Below, piece after piece: positions 35,218 through 46,653 of a DNA stretch of 64,000 nucleotides (position 1 is the first letter of the stretch; each line of letters opens with the position of its first letter). The notes under the pieces were generated by a model, which did no database searches, was not told where the DNA came from, and was given only the letters and a program-made list of their open reading frames with translations. Made by a program: the position numbers and the translations under genes. The DNA comes from Haplomitrium mnioides (taxonomy: Eukaryota; Marchantiophyta; Haplomitriopsida; Calobryales), in NCBI GenBank assembly GCA_049999725.1, contig JBNGIS010020651.1, positions 17,273 to 81,272 on the forward strand, in the 5' to 3' direction.

Positions 35218-37402
35218 GTAAGTAGAAGGGATTGTGCAACGATCATTGAAATGCAGGAATCAAAGCCAAGGCAGGAAAGAACGGGATACTCACTAGAGGT
35301 ATTTGCACAAAGGTGGAAGGAGGAGCAAGGTTGGCACCAGGTGAGGAAGATCAAGGGAGCTGAGCAGGGTCGATGATTCTGCACCAGAGGAGGGGGACCT
35401 CAATGAGAGCAAGAGGCTCCGTCCTTACTTTCGAGACAGCAACGAGGAGCAGTAACAAGAGGAAGGGAAGGCATCCCACGTGTTAGAATCAAAGATTAGA
35501 AAGCAAAGGGAGAATGCAAACAACCTTTATAAGCAACGATGACACTAGAGAATATCACGGGGGGGAGTCGGAATCCCCTCCGAAGGAGTGTGAAGACCAA
35601 GTCCCATCGAGTCGAGTCAAGTTCGAAACCATGTGGTCAAACGTGGCGGTTCAACTTCCCCTTTAAAGACAACGGCGAATGGGGCCTTTCAGAAATAGGT
35701 CAACTTCGGAGCAATCCAGGGTCAACTTCGGAACAGACACTTCGGATCAGTCCGTGGTCCACTTCGGAATAGACACTTTGGACTCATCTGTTGGTCAACT
35801 TCAGAAACTTAGATCAGCGCAATGGTCCAACTTCCACTTGGAAAGCGGTGTTGGAAGGCAGACTTGAGAAAAAAGTCAACTTTGAAGTTGACCAGCGGAC
35901 CTAACCCTCTTCAGACTCACCCATCTTCGAAACGTGCCTTTTCCGATAAATGCATTGGAACGTACTTTGAAATTACTTCAGATCAGTCCTCGATCAACTT
36001 TGGGTCAAACTTCGGAGTTGACCATCAGGCTTACCTTCTTTGGATTACCTTTTCTGATCTAGGCCAAGTTTACCTTTTGCAGATCTGCACCGAGCTTTTT
36101 CAGAGTTTATCTTTTGTGGATCTACGCTGAGCTTCTTTGGAGTTTACCTTTTTCGGATCTACGCCAAGCTGCTTCAAATCAGCGCCAAGAAACAGTAACA
36201 ATCCAAAACAGCAAAACAGGGGGCAAACGAGTAAGGCTTGGAAGGGTACATAGGGGGCGGATGCTCAGTTGCGGAGCGGATACATTGGGATTGAAGTCTT
36301 GATCTTGAATCTAACAGTGGAATTGACGAAGCGTGGATGTGTACCAAGGCGTGTACAGATGCATTGTTGCAGCCATTGCGAGTCTAAAGGCTGAGAGGGA
36401 GGTCGAAGGTGTCATTGAAAATCTTGTGCAAGGGGCTTGCGACGAGGAGCGTGCTTTGTGATCCTTTGATTGAAAAGAGTGGATTGGAGGGGCGTCGAGA
36501 GTCGCTAAGCGGGAGGCTCTAGAGGCTCAGGCGATCCAGGTGAACTCATTCTAGAAGGTGGACCAACGTTTAGAGGTGAATCAATACTTGAAGGAGAAGC
36601 AAGTGCGTTCAGCCTTGACTCATGAGTCGGGATTGCATAGGGGATTCCACCCTAGTGACATCAGGAGGGTGTTGCTGGTCGCATTTCAAAGGGAGGTCAA
36701 AAGCAAGAGGTGGATGCGTTAGTGCCCACGCACTATGGAGGAGATTCTGTCGAGGTCTCGGGTGGAGTGTGTCTAGTAGTCGTGAGGATTGTCTTCTAGG
36801 GGTGGAAGTTAATCTGACCTCTTCTAAGTTTGCGGAAGTGAATCCAAGCCCCTCTACGATAGAGGGTATAAGCTAGCTGGTGATGTGTGCGTGAGTGGGC
36901 GGGTCAAAGTGTGAAGCATCGCGAGGGAGACTCAAGTGGTGTCTGGAGTCGCTGGTCAGTGGCGCTCCATGCTTCTATCGAGTAGATAGTGTCAATACCT
37001 GTATAGCCTTGTCTTATATTGTGAATAAGTCTTAGAGGTGTAGTAGAGCAAGAAGAGAGTGCGTTGAAGGGTAGTAAGGGCGCTAAAGTAGCTGGTCCTA
37101 TGTAAGTTCTGCGCAAAGGTTGCATTGAGTTTGTAAGTAGAGTCATGTATATACTTTTCCCTCTGAAATGGTATGGATGAGAATGATTGAAAGTAATCTT
37201 TGAGCAAGAATGAGTGACCGCTAGAAGGACAAGATCTGAGTGGGTCCTATTTGGGCTTCGGGATGTGCGTGGAGAGAAAGAGAAGACTGCGGATGGTGGG
37301 ACTGGTGTTAAGTGAACGCGCTGTTAAGAAGCTCACGACCATTAGTGCGTACAAGAGATAAATCGAGGTCCGGGGCCGTCTCACAAAAGGCCTTGTTAAA
37401 CC
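35218..37402 (+). repeat. Diverged relative of the B-family LTR
   Basis: Shares blocks in order with the plus-oriented solo LTRs: ATCATTGAAATGCAGGAATC near 35240, repeated GTCAACTTCGGA-type motifs at 35580-36060, the GGAGGGGCGTCGAGAGTCGC block near 36490, the GAGGTGGAAGTTAA-like block near 36800, and GTCTCACAAAAGG near 37380. Overall identity is well below that between the four B LTRs, so this is a separate subfamily or a very old copy. No 3.1-kb boundary could be fixed. Confidence 0.6.
37398..37402. repeat. Target-site duplication of element C, left copy
   Basis: AAACC, repeated exactly at 43093-43097. It fixes the outer boundaries of element C. Confidence 0.85.
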
Positions 37403-37717
37403 TGTTGGAGTTATAATGGAAATTATTCAGAACAGAAAGATGAACAAAATGTTTGTGTCAAAGATCTAGCTCTTTTGATTCCTTTAGATCTCGTATTACA
37501 TTGTATATCACACTGCATAAATAGATTATACAGTGTGCATGTAATCTATGGAGATACTAAGAGCTGTGACTCTTCTTTAGATTCTAAGAGTCACCTCTCC
37601 GAACTAGATCTTACTAAACTAGTTTAATATAAACTAGCTAGATCTTGTCATTATGTAATATTCTGTTAATTAGTACAAGCTGGTTAACTTAACTAAACTA
37701 TAACATGACTTACAATA
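37403..37717 (-). repeat. 3' LTR of element C
   Basis: 315 bp, matches 42778-43092. The polypurine tract AAGTGGGAG (minus strand, 37718-37726) directly abuts it. Confidence 0.92.
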
Positions 37718-37738
37718 CTCCCACTTAAACAACTAGTA

Positions 37739-38431
37739 CTAATCTCCTCCTAGCAGTCCAATCTTGGTCGAAAGATAGGAGTGTTGGCTTGCAAGTAGAC
37801 CCTTGGTGAAGATATCAGCAAACATGTGCTTGGTGTCACAATAGAAGACTTGAATACTGCCATTGGTAATCTGGTCTTGAATAAAGTGATACTGGATATC
37901 TATATGCTTGGTAGTTGTCAAGAGGGCGATGGCACTCTGATTGTCACAATAAAGACTGGTAGGAACTGGTGGTAGAAGATCAAGTCCAGTCATGAGCTTT
38001 CTTAGCCAAAGAGCTTTTGTAGATGCCTTGGTAAGAGCCATATATTCTGCCTCATTATTGGATAAGGCCACGGACGTCTGCTTCTTTGAAGTCCAACTGA
38101 TGGCTCCTCATGCATACAAGAAACAATAACCATAGGTGGACTTTCTGGAATCTAGATCACCACCCCAATCAGCATCAGTGTAACCAAAAAGCCTTGCAAA
38201 ACCAATGAGTCTTGGAATGGAAACAGTTTGAGAGTACTGCAAATACACATGAAGTGTGCCTTGGAGATAGCAAAATATACGTTTAATTGTCTGCCAATGA
38301 TCTGGGCCAGGTTGAGCCATGTGTTGTGCAATTGAACTGACTACATAAGCAAGATCACGCGTGGTACACACCATGGCCCACATGAGTGAACCTACTACAC
38401 TTTGATAGGGAACATTGGTCATAAGAAGCAT
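37739..38431 (-). pseudogene. Element C RNase H
   Basis: Two segments (38108-38431 and 37739-38071) of one copia RNase H: YTDADWGGDLDSRKSTYGYC with the first Asp, MALSNNEAEYMALTKAS with the Glu, then LYCDNQSAIALLTTTKHIDI and the end HMFADIFTKGL. The break between them is a stop plus a few codons. The domain degrades the RNA strand of the hybrid during cDNA synthesis. Confidence 0.9.
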
Positions 38432-38434
38432 CTC

Positions 38435-39319
38435 TTATGGAGTAAGTGGGGTAACTCTATGAGTTAGTTTAGTTCCTGGTGTAACAGAAGTAGATATAGG
38501 TTTGCAATCCTCCATCTTAAATTCTTTGAGCTTTTGCCTTAAATAGAGAGACTGTGCAAGGCGTATCCAGCCTTCCTCTCGATTTTTGAGAATTTGAATT
38601 CTGAAGCAATGGTGGATTGGACCCATGTCAGTCATTTGAAACTAGCCTTTCAGTTGATCCTTAACCCATTGAAGAAGTTGGAAACTATTAGAGGCCAATA
38701 CTGCATCATCCACATATAAGGCAAGGATGAGGTAGCCTGACTTACGTCTGAGATAATAAATGTTGGGATCAACTGGGTTGCGATGAAAATCAAAAGAGAG
38801 TAAAACATCATCAATTTTCTGGTACCTGGTTCTGGAAGATTGTTTAAGCCCAAATATGGACTTCTGAAGTTTACAGACTAGATTAGGATCTGAGAATGGT
38901 AAACCTTCAGGAAGAGACATATAAACTTCTTCTTTCAGAACACTATTAAGAAAAGTTGTTTTAACATCTAATTGGTGTACCTCAAGATTGGAGCGAGCTG
39001 CTTCAGCCAAAATCAATCTGATGGATTGAATTATGACCACAGGGGAAAAAGTTTCAGTATAATCAATCCCATAGGTCTAGCTATAGCCCTTAGCTACCAA
39101 TGTAGCTTTATATCTTTCCACAGAGCCAACTGAGTTAGTCTTGAGCTTAAAGACCCATTTTCATCCAACTATTTTTCTATTTGATGGCAAAGTAGTGAGG
39201 ACCCAAGCTTGATTATCATTCATAGATTGTAGTTCCTCCTGGATCGCCTTCTGCCATTGTTCAGACTCAGGACAGGCTAAGGCTGCCTTATAAGAAGTGG
39301 GTTCATTGATCAGAGGGAC
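38435..39319 (-). pseudogene. Element C reverse transcriptase
   Basis: Copia reverse transcriptase in pieces. The decayed start (39041-39319) still shows a copia-like W-V-K/KARLVAKGY region with stops. The rest includes LDVKTTFLNSVLKEEVYM, FGLKQSSRTRYQKIDD and the catalytic ALYVDDAVLASN. The thumb (QSLYLRQKLKEFKMEDCKPI) follows a stop at 38642-38644. The catalytic Asp pair is intact, but the normal GLKQAPRAW box reads GLKQSSRTR. Confidence 0.88.
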
Positions 39320-40740
39320 CTATAAAACCAGAGCTTTCTTTCTTACCTTGAGTTTAGAGGCTTCAGTCTGGGAGTCATACTTGACGATTGGAACAGGCTG
39401 ATGAGCACTCCTTCTTAATTGGGGGGATTGTGTTAATATGGGAGGACTCCGAACTGGAACAAGTTGAGATAGTACAGGAGCAGGTGTAACAGGAAGGGGT
39501 ATCTGAGAGTGGGGAAGTGGGTTAACACTTGGAACTCCCACTGAAGATGGACCTGCTGGGACTGTGAGAACCTGATATGGAGGCTGAGTAATGGATGGAG
39601 TAATCCCTGCAACACTTGGAAATAGACTCCCTATTTGAAGCTCCTCCTCAATCTTGGGGACAGTGTTTTGAGAAGAAGCAACTTGTGAAAAATCATGCTC
39701 AAAGAAAATGACATCTCTAGAAATTATTGCTCTTTTGTCAAACTTTCTTTGTAATTTATAAGCTTTGCTCTGCTCACTGTAACCCAAGAAAATGCACTCA
39801 TGTGTCTTGCTATCAAGCTTAGTATGTTGATCCTTAGGAACTCTGGTAAAGGTTGTGCAGCCAAAAACCTTAAAATAACTTAATATAGGTTTAACTCCAT
39901 GCCATAGTTCATAAGGGGTATGATGAGGAGGAAGTGCTTTAGTGGGACATCTGGTTTGTACATAATTGGCTATAAAAAGAGCCTCTCCCCAATAGGATTT
40001 AGGAAGATTAGCAAAGTGAAGCATGGATCTGATAGGTTCAACCAATGTACGATTCTTCCTTTCAGAGACACCATTCTGCTAAGGGGTGTCAGACACTGTG
40101 AATTGTCTCTGAATTCCATGATGTTTACAGGACTAATTAAATATGTTAGACTTATATTCACCTCCATTGTCAGATCGAAAAGTCTGAATGCTATGACCAG
40201 TAGATAATTCAGCATCCTGTTTGAATTGCTTGAAAAAGTCAAAACATTTTGACTTCTTTTTCAGGAGATAAACTATAGTATAACGACTGTAATCATCAAT
40301 CAAGGTCATGAAATATTGATATCCTGAGTAGGTTGCATGATAGAATGGACCACAAAGGTCACTGTGTACTAGTGACAGGATTTTGTGGGCTTTGGTTCCT
40401 CCTCCTGTGGGAAATGGTGTACTTGCTTGCTTGCCATGAATACAAGCAATACAAGCAGGTGGGTGCACAAGTTTTGCTGAACTTAAACCTTTCACCATGT
40501 AATGCTTCTGAATCTGCTTGAGGCGATCATGACTTATGTGTCCTAGTCATGCATGCCATAGTGCAGACAATTCTGGCATAGAATTCTTGACAATAGAAGC
40601 AACAGATACCACAGAGTAGGGGGAAACAGTCACTCCAATTTTATATAGATTATGCTCAAGGAGGCAAACTGCCAATAAGGAGCCATCAGGATTACAAAGA
40701 GTACACTTATTGTCTTTGAATAATAGAGATCCTCCTTTCT
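39320..40740 (-). pseudogene. Element C integrase
   Basis: The zinc-binding domain starts near 40550 (a stop replaces a residue in HA-x-LGHISHDRLKQ) and has CIACIHGKQ. The core has VHSDLCGPF (first Asp), TFRSDNGGEYKSNIF (second Asp) and NGVSERKNRTL (Glu) near 40050, preceded by a TAG within the usual TPQQNG. The copia C-terminal part follows (LPKSYWGEALFIANYV, LGYSEQSKAYKL) and a Pro/Ser-rich linker to reverse transcriptase. Catalytic acids are present but the frame is broken three or more times. Confidence 0.9.
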
Positions 40741-40747
40741 GAGCATA

Positions 40748-41896
40748 CTATTTGCTGGAAAATAGATTCTTCTTTAAACTAGGTATGTGATAGATATTTG
40801 ATATTATGACTTCTTGACCACATCGTAGTTTAACTATGACATCACTTTTGCCCTGAATAGTACAAATGAAATTATCACCTAAGTAAACATTTTTAGGTGG
40901 AAGGGGGTGATATTTGTGAAACAATGTGTGATCAAAAGCCATGTGGTGTGTTGCACCACTGTCAACATACCAGTTAGAATCTTGTTCAGTCACAGATGTG
41001 TTAGAATTCAAGGAAGCTATCAGGACACGACGCTTAGAATTCTGCCTTCTTCTTTGATTACCAGCCCTCGAAGAAGAAGCACCATCTGACTGTGTACCAC
41101 CATTATGGGGACAATCTCTGAGTATATTACCAAGCTCATTACATCCATAACACTTGACTTTTGCAAGGAAAGTCTTTTGTTGGTTAATGGGCTTTCTAGT
41201 ATGCTTTTGAAAAGGTTGTTTTGCTTTACCAAAAAATTTCCTTTGTTGATGGTTTGTAAGCAGTACTTGAGGGGATTCATTCTGGTTACTTTTCATCTCA
41301 ATCTCCTCTTGCAGCAAAGCGGTTATTAATCCAAATAGAGTTAATAATGGATTACCTCTCAATGAAGAGAGGAAGCTTCTATAGTTGGGAGGAATGCTTC
41401 TCATTAGGGAAAGCATTGCTTGTGTAGCAGACACAGGACATCCTGCTGAGTTGAGTTGATCCATCAGGGATCTAAATTGTGCTAGGTGGTTTGTGAGAGA
41501 ATCTCCTTCTCTCAATTTCAGACTACTGAACTTGTCTTGTAAGTACATCTGTGCAATTATGTCTTGTGGACCAAAAATCTTATTGAGTTTTGTCCAAGCT
41601 TATGTAGATGTATGAAAATGCAAGATATGCCCTCCTTGTGCTATGTCCAATGACATATTGAGGGAAGACAAAGCTTCAACATGTCTACTATCCCAATCTT
41701 GTTTGCTACCAGGGCCAGTGGCAGGGGTATGGGGTGGGACAATGCCTCCTAGTGAGGGAGGAGGGGTTGATGGCCTGATTTCAGTGCCAAGAACCAAAGC
41801 CTTCAGGTTTTCCTTGTTTAAGTGGAGAAGCATCCTATGCCTCCATAGATTGAAGAAGGTCCCATCAAATTTGGGAAGTTCTGTTTCTTTGACCAT
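40748..41896 (-). pseudogene. Element C gag and protease
   Basis: Starts at ATG 41896 with LPKFDGTFFNLWRHRMLLHL, a copia gag N-terminus, and is broken by stops near 41600 and 41550. The gag core (LREGDSLTNHLAQFRSLMDQ), an Arg/Lys-rich region and a zinc knuckle CYGCNELGNILRDC follow; the knuckle has Asn where the zinc-binding His should be. Protease follows with NWYVDSGATHHMA (D-S-G) and IYHIPSLKKNLFS, the usual bridge to integrase. Stop at 40748. Confidence 0.88.
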
Positions 41897-42586
41897 GATG
41901 GATTATTTATGGACAAAGATTTAACAAGGAAAAACTACTATGCAGGTTTTACATCACTCAACCTTGGCTTCTTAACTTGTTTTAAGAGCTGTCGTCAAGT
42001 CTCACTGTCGCCGTCGGTGTCTGCTGTCGAAAACGTTTTAGGTGCAATTTTTGAGCAGAGGCGAGCTGCGCTATTATCGAGTACTTCAGATTTTCAAATC
42101 GAGCGCAAACGACTTCGAACAATCTGACATATGCTTTTCAGCTCATCGTGGCGCTTCCATCAAGCGCTTCAGAGAATTTAATATCTCTGATTTTTCTACT
42201 ATCGAGCAAATATGTGCGGTGATCAGTCGCTTCTCAGATTAGTGCAAGAATAGTGTTTGATTCATGGTAATTTCCTATTGCTATCCTCCACGCTTTGAGC
42301 ATCCCGCGTTTTGAGAAAGAAATCTCATGAGAGATTTTCATTTTCTCAAGGTTCAATTTGCTCAGCGGAGGACCTGCAATGATACCATGACAAACGATCT
42401 GTAGTTAAGAATTCAAAAATTATAAAGTAAATAGACAATCCCATTGACATGCAGAAGATTTATTGATAGCACTAATTTTAGCACATTCCTTATCGTAATT
42501 GAGGCGTCTCTTGATTTTGATGTGAACAAGGCGTCCCCTATTCGTTTTTACATTTTTTGGCTTAGGAGATCAGAATGATGGTATTC

Positions 42587-42779
42587 TTAGTTGCCTGATC
42601 TAAATCGCATCTCCACCACTTGTGGGATGTTATTGAAATCAAGATCAGCTGGCAACCAGTCAAGCAACCAGCACAGCAAATCAATCGCTTCTGCCCAGAG
42701 ACTTCTCCACAAAAAATCAAGGCTGTATCCTATTGGCCTAACGACTACATGCAGATTTGCGTTAGGCTCTGATACCATG
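42587..42779 (-). CDS. Small leader open frame of element C (63 codons)
   Basis: The ATG lies across the LTR/primer-binding-site junction (ACATGGTATCAGAGC), so it is the first possible start in the leader. The frame encodes GYSLDFLWRSLWAEAIDLLC then WLLDWLPADLDF, matching the pattern WxEAIDxLxWLxxW[IL]PxD in the leader frame of gypsy element A (21247-21447). The two retroelement orders are unrelated here in other non-coding sequence. Unknown function. Alternatives are a captured integrase segment or a shared RNA element. Confidence 0.45.
42766..42777 (-). promoter_or_regulatory. Primer-binding site of element C (initiator tRNA-Met)
   Basis: The minus strand reads TGGTATCAGAGC immediately next to the 5' LTR, the standard plant copia site complementary to the 3' end of initiator tRNA-Met. 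Confidence 0.93.
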
Positions 42780-43092
42780 TTGGAGTTATAATGGAAATCA
42801 TTCAGAACAGAAAGATGAACAAAATGTTTGTGTCAAAGATCTAGCTCTTTTGATTCCTTTAGATCTCGTATTACATTGTATGTCATACTGCATAAATAGA
42901 TTATATAGTGTGCATGTAATCTATGGAGATACTAAGAGCTATGACTCTTCATTAGATTCTAAGAGTCACCTCTCTAAACTAGATCTTACTAAACTAGTTT
43001 AATATAAACTAGCTAGATCTTGTCATTATGTAATATCTTGTTAATTAGTACAAGCTGGTTAACTTAACTAAACTATAATAGGACTTACAATA
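42778..43092 (-). repeat. 5' LTR of element C
   Basis: 315 bp partner of 37403-37717. It would hold the promoter for the minus-strand transcript. Confidence 0.92.
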
Positions 43093-43097
43093 AAACC

Positions 43098-43573
43098 GTA
43101 GCATACCCCTCCCGTTGGAATAAGCTCTTCCTGAGCTAAGGCTAGAGAGAAGGGTAAAACACCAGCACCTATGCCTCATATTCTTTTTTAGCTTCACTGG
43201 TATACCTCGTCACGCCCTAGTTTTGTGCACCACACCCCTTTCATTACCCCCCGCTGATTGCAAGAGCTTACCTCTGCCATGCTAACTTCATTCTGCAGAG
43301 ACCAAGTTAGTTCCCGTACTTGAAAATTTTGAAATTTCCCTCGCATCGCTACTCCTAACAGGTTGACAAATTCTCTGGTTCTCCTTTGGCATACATCTGT
43401 TCCACTATATAGGTGAGAGGGACAAAAGTGCATTGCAGCAAGGAGGTGAGCCAATAGGAGGTCAAATGGATGTTTGCAAGGACGCTTTACAATTGAAATG
43501 GGGATTTGTATTTGCCTAGCTGGGAACACAAGGCTTTCAAATTTAAGTGTATAACTATGACACTTCCTTGTTA
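43098..43573. other. Flank between element C and a solo LTR
   Basis: Continues the sequence interrupted at 37402. A 111-codon minus-strand open frame (43194-43529) has no recognised domain. Nothing is supported as a gene. Confidence 0.4.
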
Positions 43574-43578
43574 TTGGG

Positions 43579-46500
43579 TGTCAGCCAGTGACATGGAGCA
43601 CTAAGGAAGAATTCATGAGATTGGAGGTGGCATTGGAACAATTTCTCTCTTGTAAGTGTTAAAGTACCTCGGAAGCAGCGGATCGACTCCAATTAGTGAG
43701 CATGAGCGGATCGCTAGGATATGAGGAGTGGAATGGGATCGTTTCAGAAGGAGAGAAGGGAGTTGTGTTAGCCAGCGAGTGTGGGGGGGGGGGGGGGGGG
43801 GTGGGGCACAACTACATTTCGGCAGAAGCAGAAGAGAGCCTGCAAGTATCATTGGGATGTAGGAATCAAGGCCCTAGCAGGGAGGAATGGAGCGCTCACC
43901 AGAGGCAAGTAGCCGAGAGGAGGAAGGGAGGGCAACCTTGGAAGTGATGAAGGAGCAAGGACCAGAGGAGGAGGATCCAAGATGGGGGGTGAAGATCGAA
44001 GAGCGCAAATGTGTGAGGGTGACCACAGACAAGGAAGGGCAGCAGCGCAAGTGTTTAGATGCCACACACTAGAAGCAAGGATCGAGAAGAGGAAGGAGGG
44101 GGACATGGCCTTTGTAAGCAGCGACTACGCCTTGATCCCTCAGGTGTTAATGGGTTCTATTGGGATCCGCAACCCCTTCTTTCAGTGTCCGCGGGCCTTT
44201 GCGAAGACGTAGCAGACGCATGGTGTTTGTGGGACTTTGCGGAAATGTGGCATCCTCAGGAGTGTCTAAGGAGATTAAGTGGAGACGTGGCAGGCGCAGG
44301 GTGTCTACGGACCTTTGCGGAAACGTGGCGTCCTCAAGAGGTGTCTAGGAGATTCAGCGAACACGTGGCACTTCAGAGGAGCCCGTTGGATTCTTCGGAA
44401 CCAAGTCAACGCGACGGTCCACCTTCCTCATTGAAAATGGCGTCGGACAATGTTACCTCAGATACGTGGCACTTCAGAGGAGCCCGTTGGATCCTTTGGG
44501 TGAGAGGGAAGTCAACCATGGATAGAGGTCAGCGTGGCGGTCCACCTTCCCCATTGAAAACGGCATCGAACGGTGCTACCTCACATACGTGGCATTTCGA
44601 AGAAGCCCGTTGGATCCTTTGGGTTAGAGGGAAGTCAACCACGGACGGAGATCAGTGCGTCGGTCCACCTTCCCTATTGAAATGGTGTTAGACGGCGCTA
44701 CCTCGAATACGTGGGACTTCCAAGGAGCCCATTGGATCCTTCAGGTGAGAGGGAAGTCAACCACGGATCAAGGGTCAATGTGGCGGTCAAGCTTCTCCGT
44801 TGAAAACGGCGTCGGACGGCGCTACCTTGAATACGTGGCACTTTTGGAGGAGCCCGTTGGATCCTTTGGGTTAGAGGGAAGTTAACCACGGACAAAGGTC
44901 AGCGCGGTGGTCCACCTTCCCTGTTGAAAATGGCGTCGAACGGCGACCACGGAAGAAATTCAACCTCAGATATGTGGCACTTCGAAGGAGTCCGAGCGAT
45001 CCTTCGGACTTCCCTGTCCATTGGATTCTTCAGACTTGGATCCGTGGTCAACTACGGATCAAGGTCAATTCGGCGGTCAAGCTTCCAAGTTGAAGACAGC
45101 GTCGGATGGCGGCCATAGAGGAAAAGTCAATAGCAGGCTCTGGGTTCCGAGGGATTCTTTGGAACTCTGCTCCATGGGATACTTTGAAACTCGGTTCCAC
45201 GAGATTCTACGGAACTCTGTTCCGCGGGGTTCTTCGGACTCGGTTCCTCGAGAATTTTTGGAATCTCAATCTGCAAGATTCTTTGGACTCGACCTCATAG
45301 ATTTGGAAATGACCATTTACTTGGATCTTGCTACGAATGGATGGGACAGGTGTCGCCAAGTCCGGGATCTGGGCCTAACGAGAATAACTACTTTTTCAAA
45401 CGAGAAGAATTCGCATGAGCAAAAGCGTAGGGGGTATACATCGATGGGCTTCTAGTTTGATCGGGTTGGTGTGCAAGCAAGCTAGAGACGCGCAAGCGAT
45501 CTCGGGATAGGAAGACGCAAGGAGGAAAGGTAGAAGGGGATTCCCGTGAGAATTTACGTGAGGCGAGTGTACTTGTGTAGAGGGCTAGTAGGGGTGGAGG
45601 GGGACTGGAGGGGCACCAAGAATCATTGGGTGAGGAGCTCTAGAAGCTCGGGCCATCTAGGTGAACTCATCCCTACGGGTGGACCTATAGTGGAGGTGAA
45701 TCGATACGGGAGATGTGAAGGGGATCTTGTCTATTGAGAATTTGGGAGAGACTGCCAAGTGGGATCTTGGGGTCGTGTCTGCATCCTCTATGTAGGAGCA
45801 TCAAACCCGGAAGTGCTCGGAGTGCGCTCTAGTATAATCTTTCAAGTGGAGTTGAGAAGAGGGTAGCTGCATTAGTGCCCCGACACTGCGACTTGTTCAA
45901 GGCTCAGAGGTGGAGTGAGCTACCAGCAATTAGGAGGACTGACTTCTAGAGGTGGAAGTTAAAGAAATCCTCTTCCGAGCTTGAGGAAGTAAATCCAAGG
46001 CTTCTCACGAGGGAAGTTGAAAAACTATCTGGAAAAAAGGTGTGTGCGTGGGAGAGGAAAGGAAGACTGAGGTGGTAAGTTGAAGAAGGGAGGAGTCTAT
46101 TGGGGAGATCAGTCCCAGTGGTCCTGTGAGGCCTATGATTTGGTGAGGTGTAATGCATATGTGTGTGTTTGTAATTGTATCTGAGTGTATTTAGTTAGAT
46201 TTGAATTCTGTTATATTGTGTAAGAAACATTTAAGACTAGAAGTAAGAAGGAATTCTATTGGTTTAGATGTTGACAACCCTGCGAGGGGGAGTCAAGTCC
46301 CTTGTCATTGTTCCGTGACACAGGGGTCATTGCATTCTACTCCTGAAGTGTATACAAGGTGACTGGGTCCAGATTTAGGACCTCTGAATTACATTTAAGA
46401 TTACCACAGAGATACTTGGGTTTATGTACATATGTATTCTGGTATTGTGGGTGAATGAGAAGATTAGCGGTTGATGTGAATGTTGAGCTAAGGAAAAGTC

Positions 46501-46648
46501 TTGCAAGGTAAAGAGGGATTCCTTAAAGCTTCAAAGTGATAACTGGATAGGGGCCATCTCACAAAAGAACCTTATTCCCTTGTTTTTGTCCTCCCTTGCC
46601 TTCTAAGTGGTACTTGTGAAGGTAAAGACCTGAAGGAGGGTAGTGATA
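43579..46648 (+). mobile_element. Second solo LTR of the B family
   Basis: 3070 bp, in the same inverted orientation as 30346-33193. It begins TGTCAGCCAGTGACATGG and ends AGGGTAGTGATA. The flanks TTGGG (43574-43578) and TTGGA (46649-46653) form a target duplication with one G/A change. No internal sequence remains. The interior carries longer tandem units (44364-44990) and a run of 19 G at 43783-43801. Apparent frames such as 44059-44691 follow the tandem repeats. Confidence 0.87.
44364..45000. repeat. About 122-bp tandem repeats in the solo LTR
   Basis: Successive 'acgtggcacttc' motifs start at about 44364, 44465, 44588, 44710, 44834 and 44973 (spacings 101, 123, 122, 124, 139). Each unit continues with GGAGCCCGTTGGATCC, a 'gtcaaccacggat' motif, 'cggtccaccttcc' and 'ttgaaaacggcgtcggacgg'. 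The B LTRs at 10540-11100 hold fewer such units, so the copy number varies between LTRs. Confidence 0.85.
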
Positions 46649-46653
46649 TTGGA

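Larger units (their letters stand above)
37403..43092 (-). mobile_element. Ty1/copia retrotransposon 'C', full-length, decayed
   Basis: 5690 bp. LTRs of 315 bp (37403-37717 and 42778-43092) differ at roughly a dozen positions by eye. Exact AAACC target duplications flank it. Minus-strand order is LTR, initiator-Met primer-binding site, small leader frame, gag, protease, integrase, reverse transcriptase, RNase H, polypurine tract, LTR. Integrase before reverse transcriptase defines Ty1/copia. The LTR limits set by the duplications begin TATTGTAAGT and end CCAACA on the sense strand, a 5'-TA...CA-3' form in place of the canonical TG...CA. Many nonsense codons make it non-autonomous. Confidence 0.93.

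Noticed and set aside
43194-43529. 111-codon minus-strand open frame
   Set aside because: No recognisable domain, no splice context, and it lies between two transposons; could be chance.
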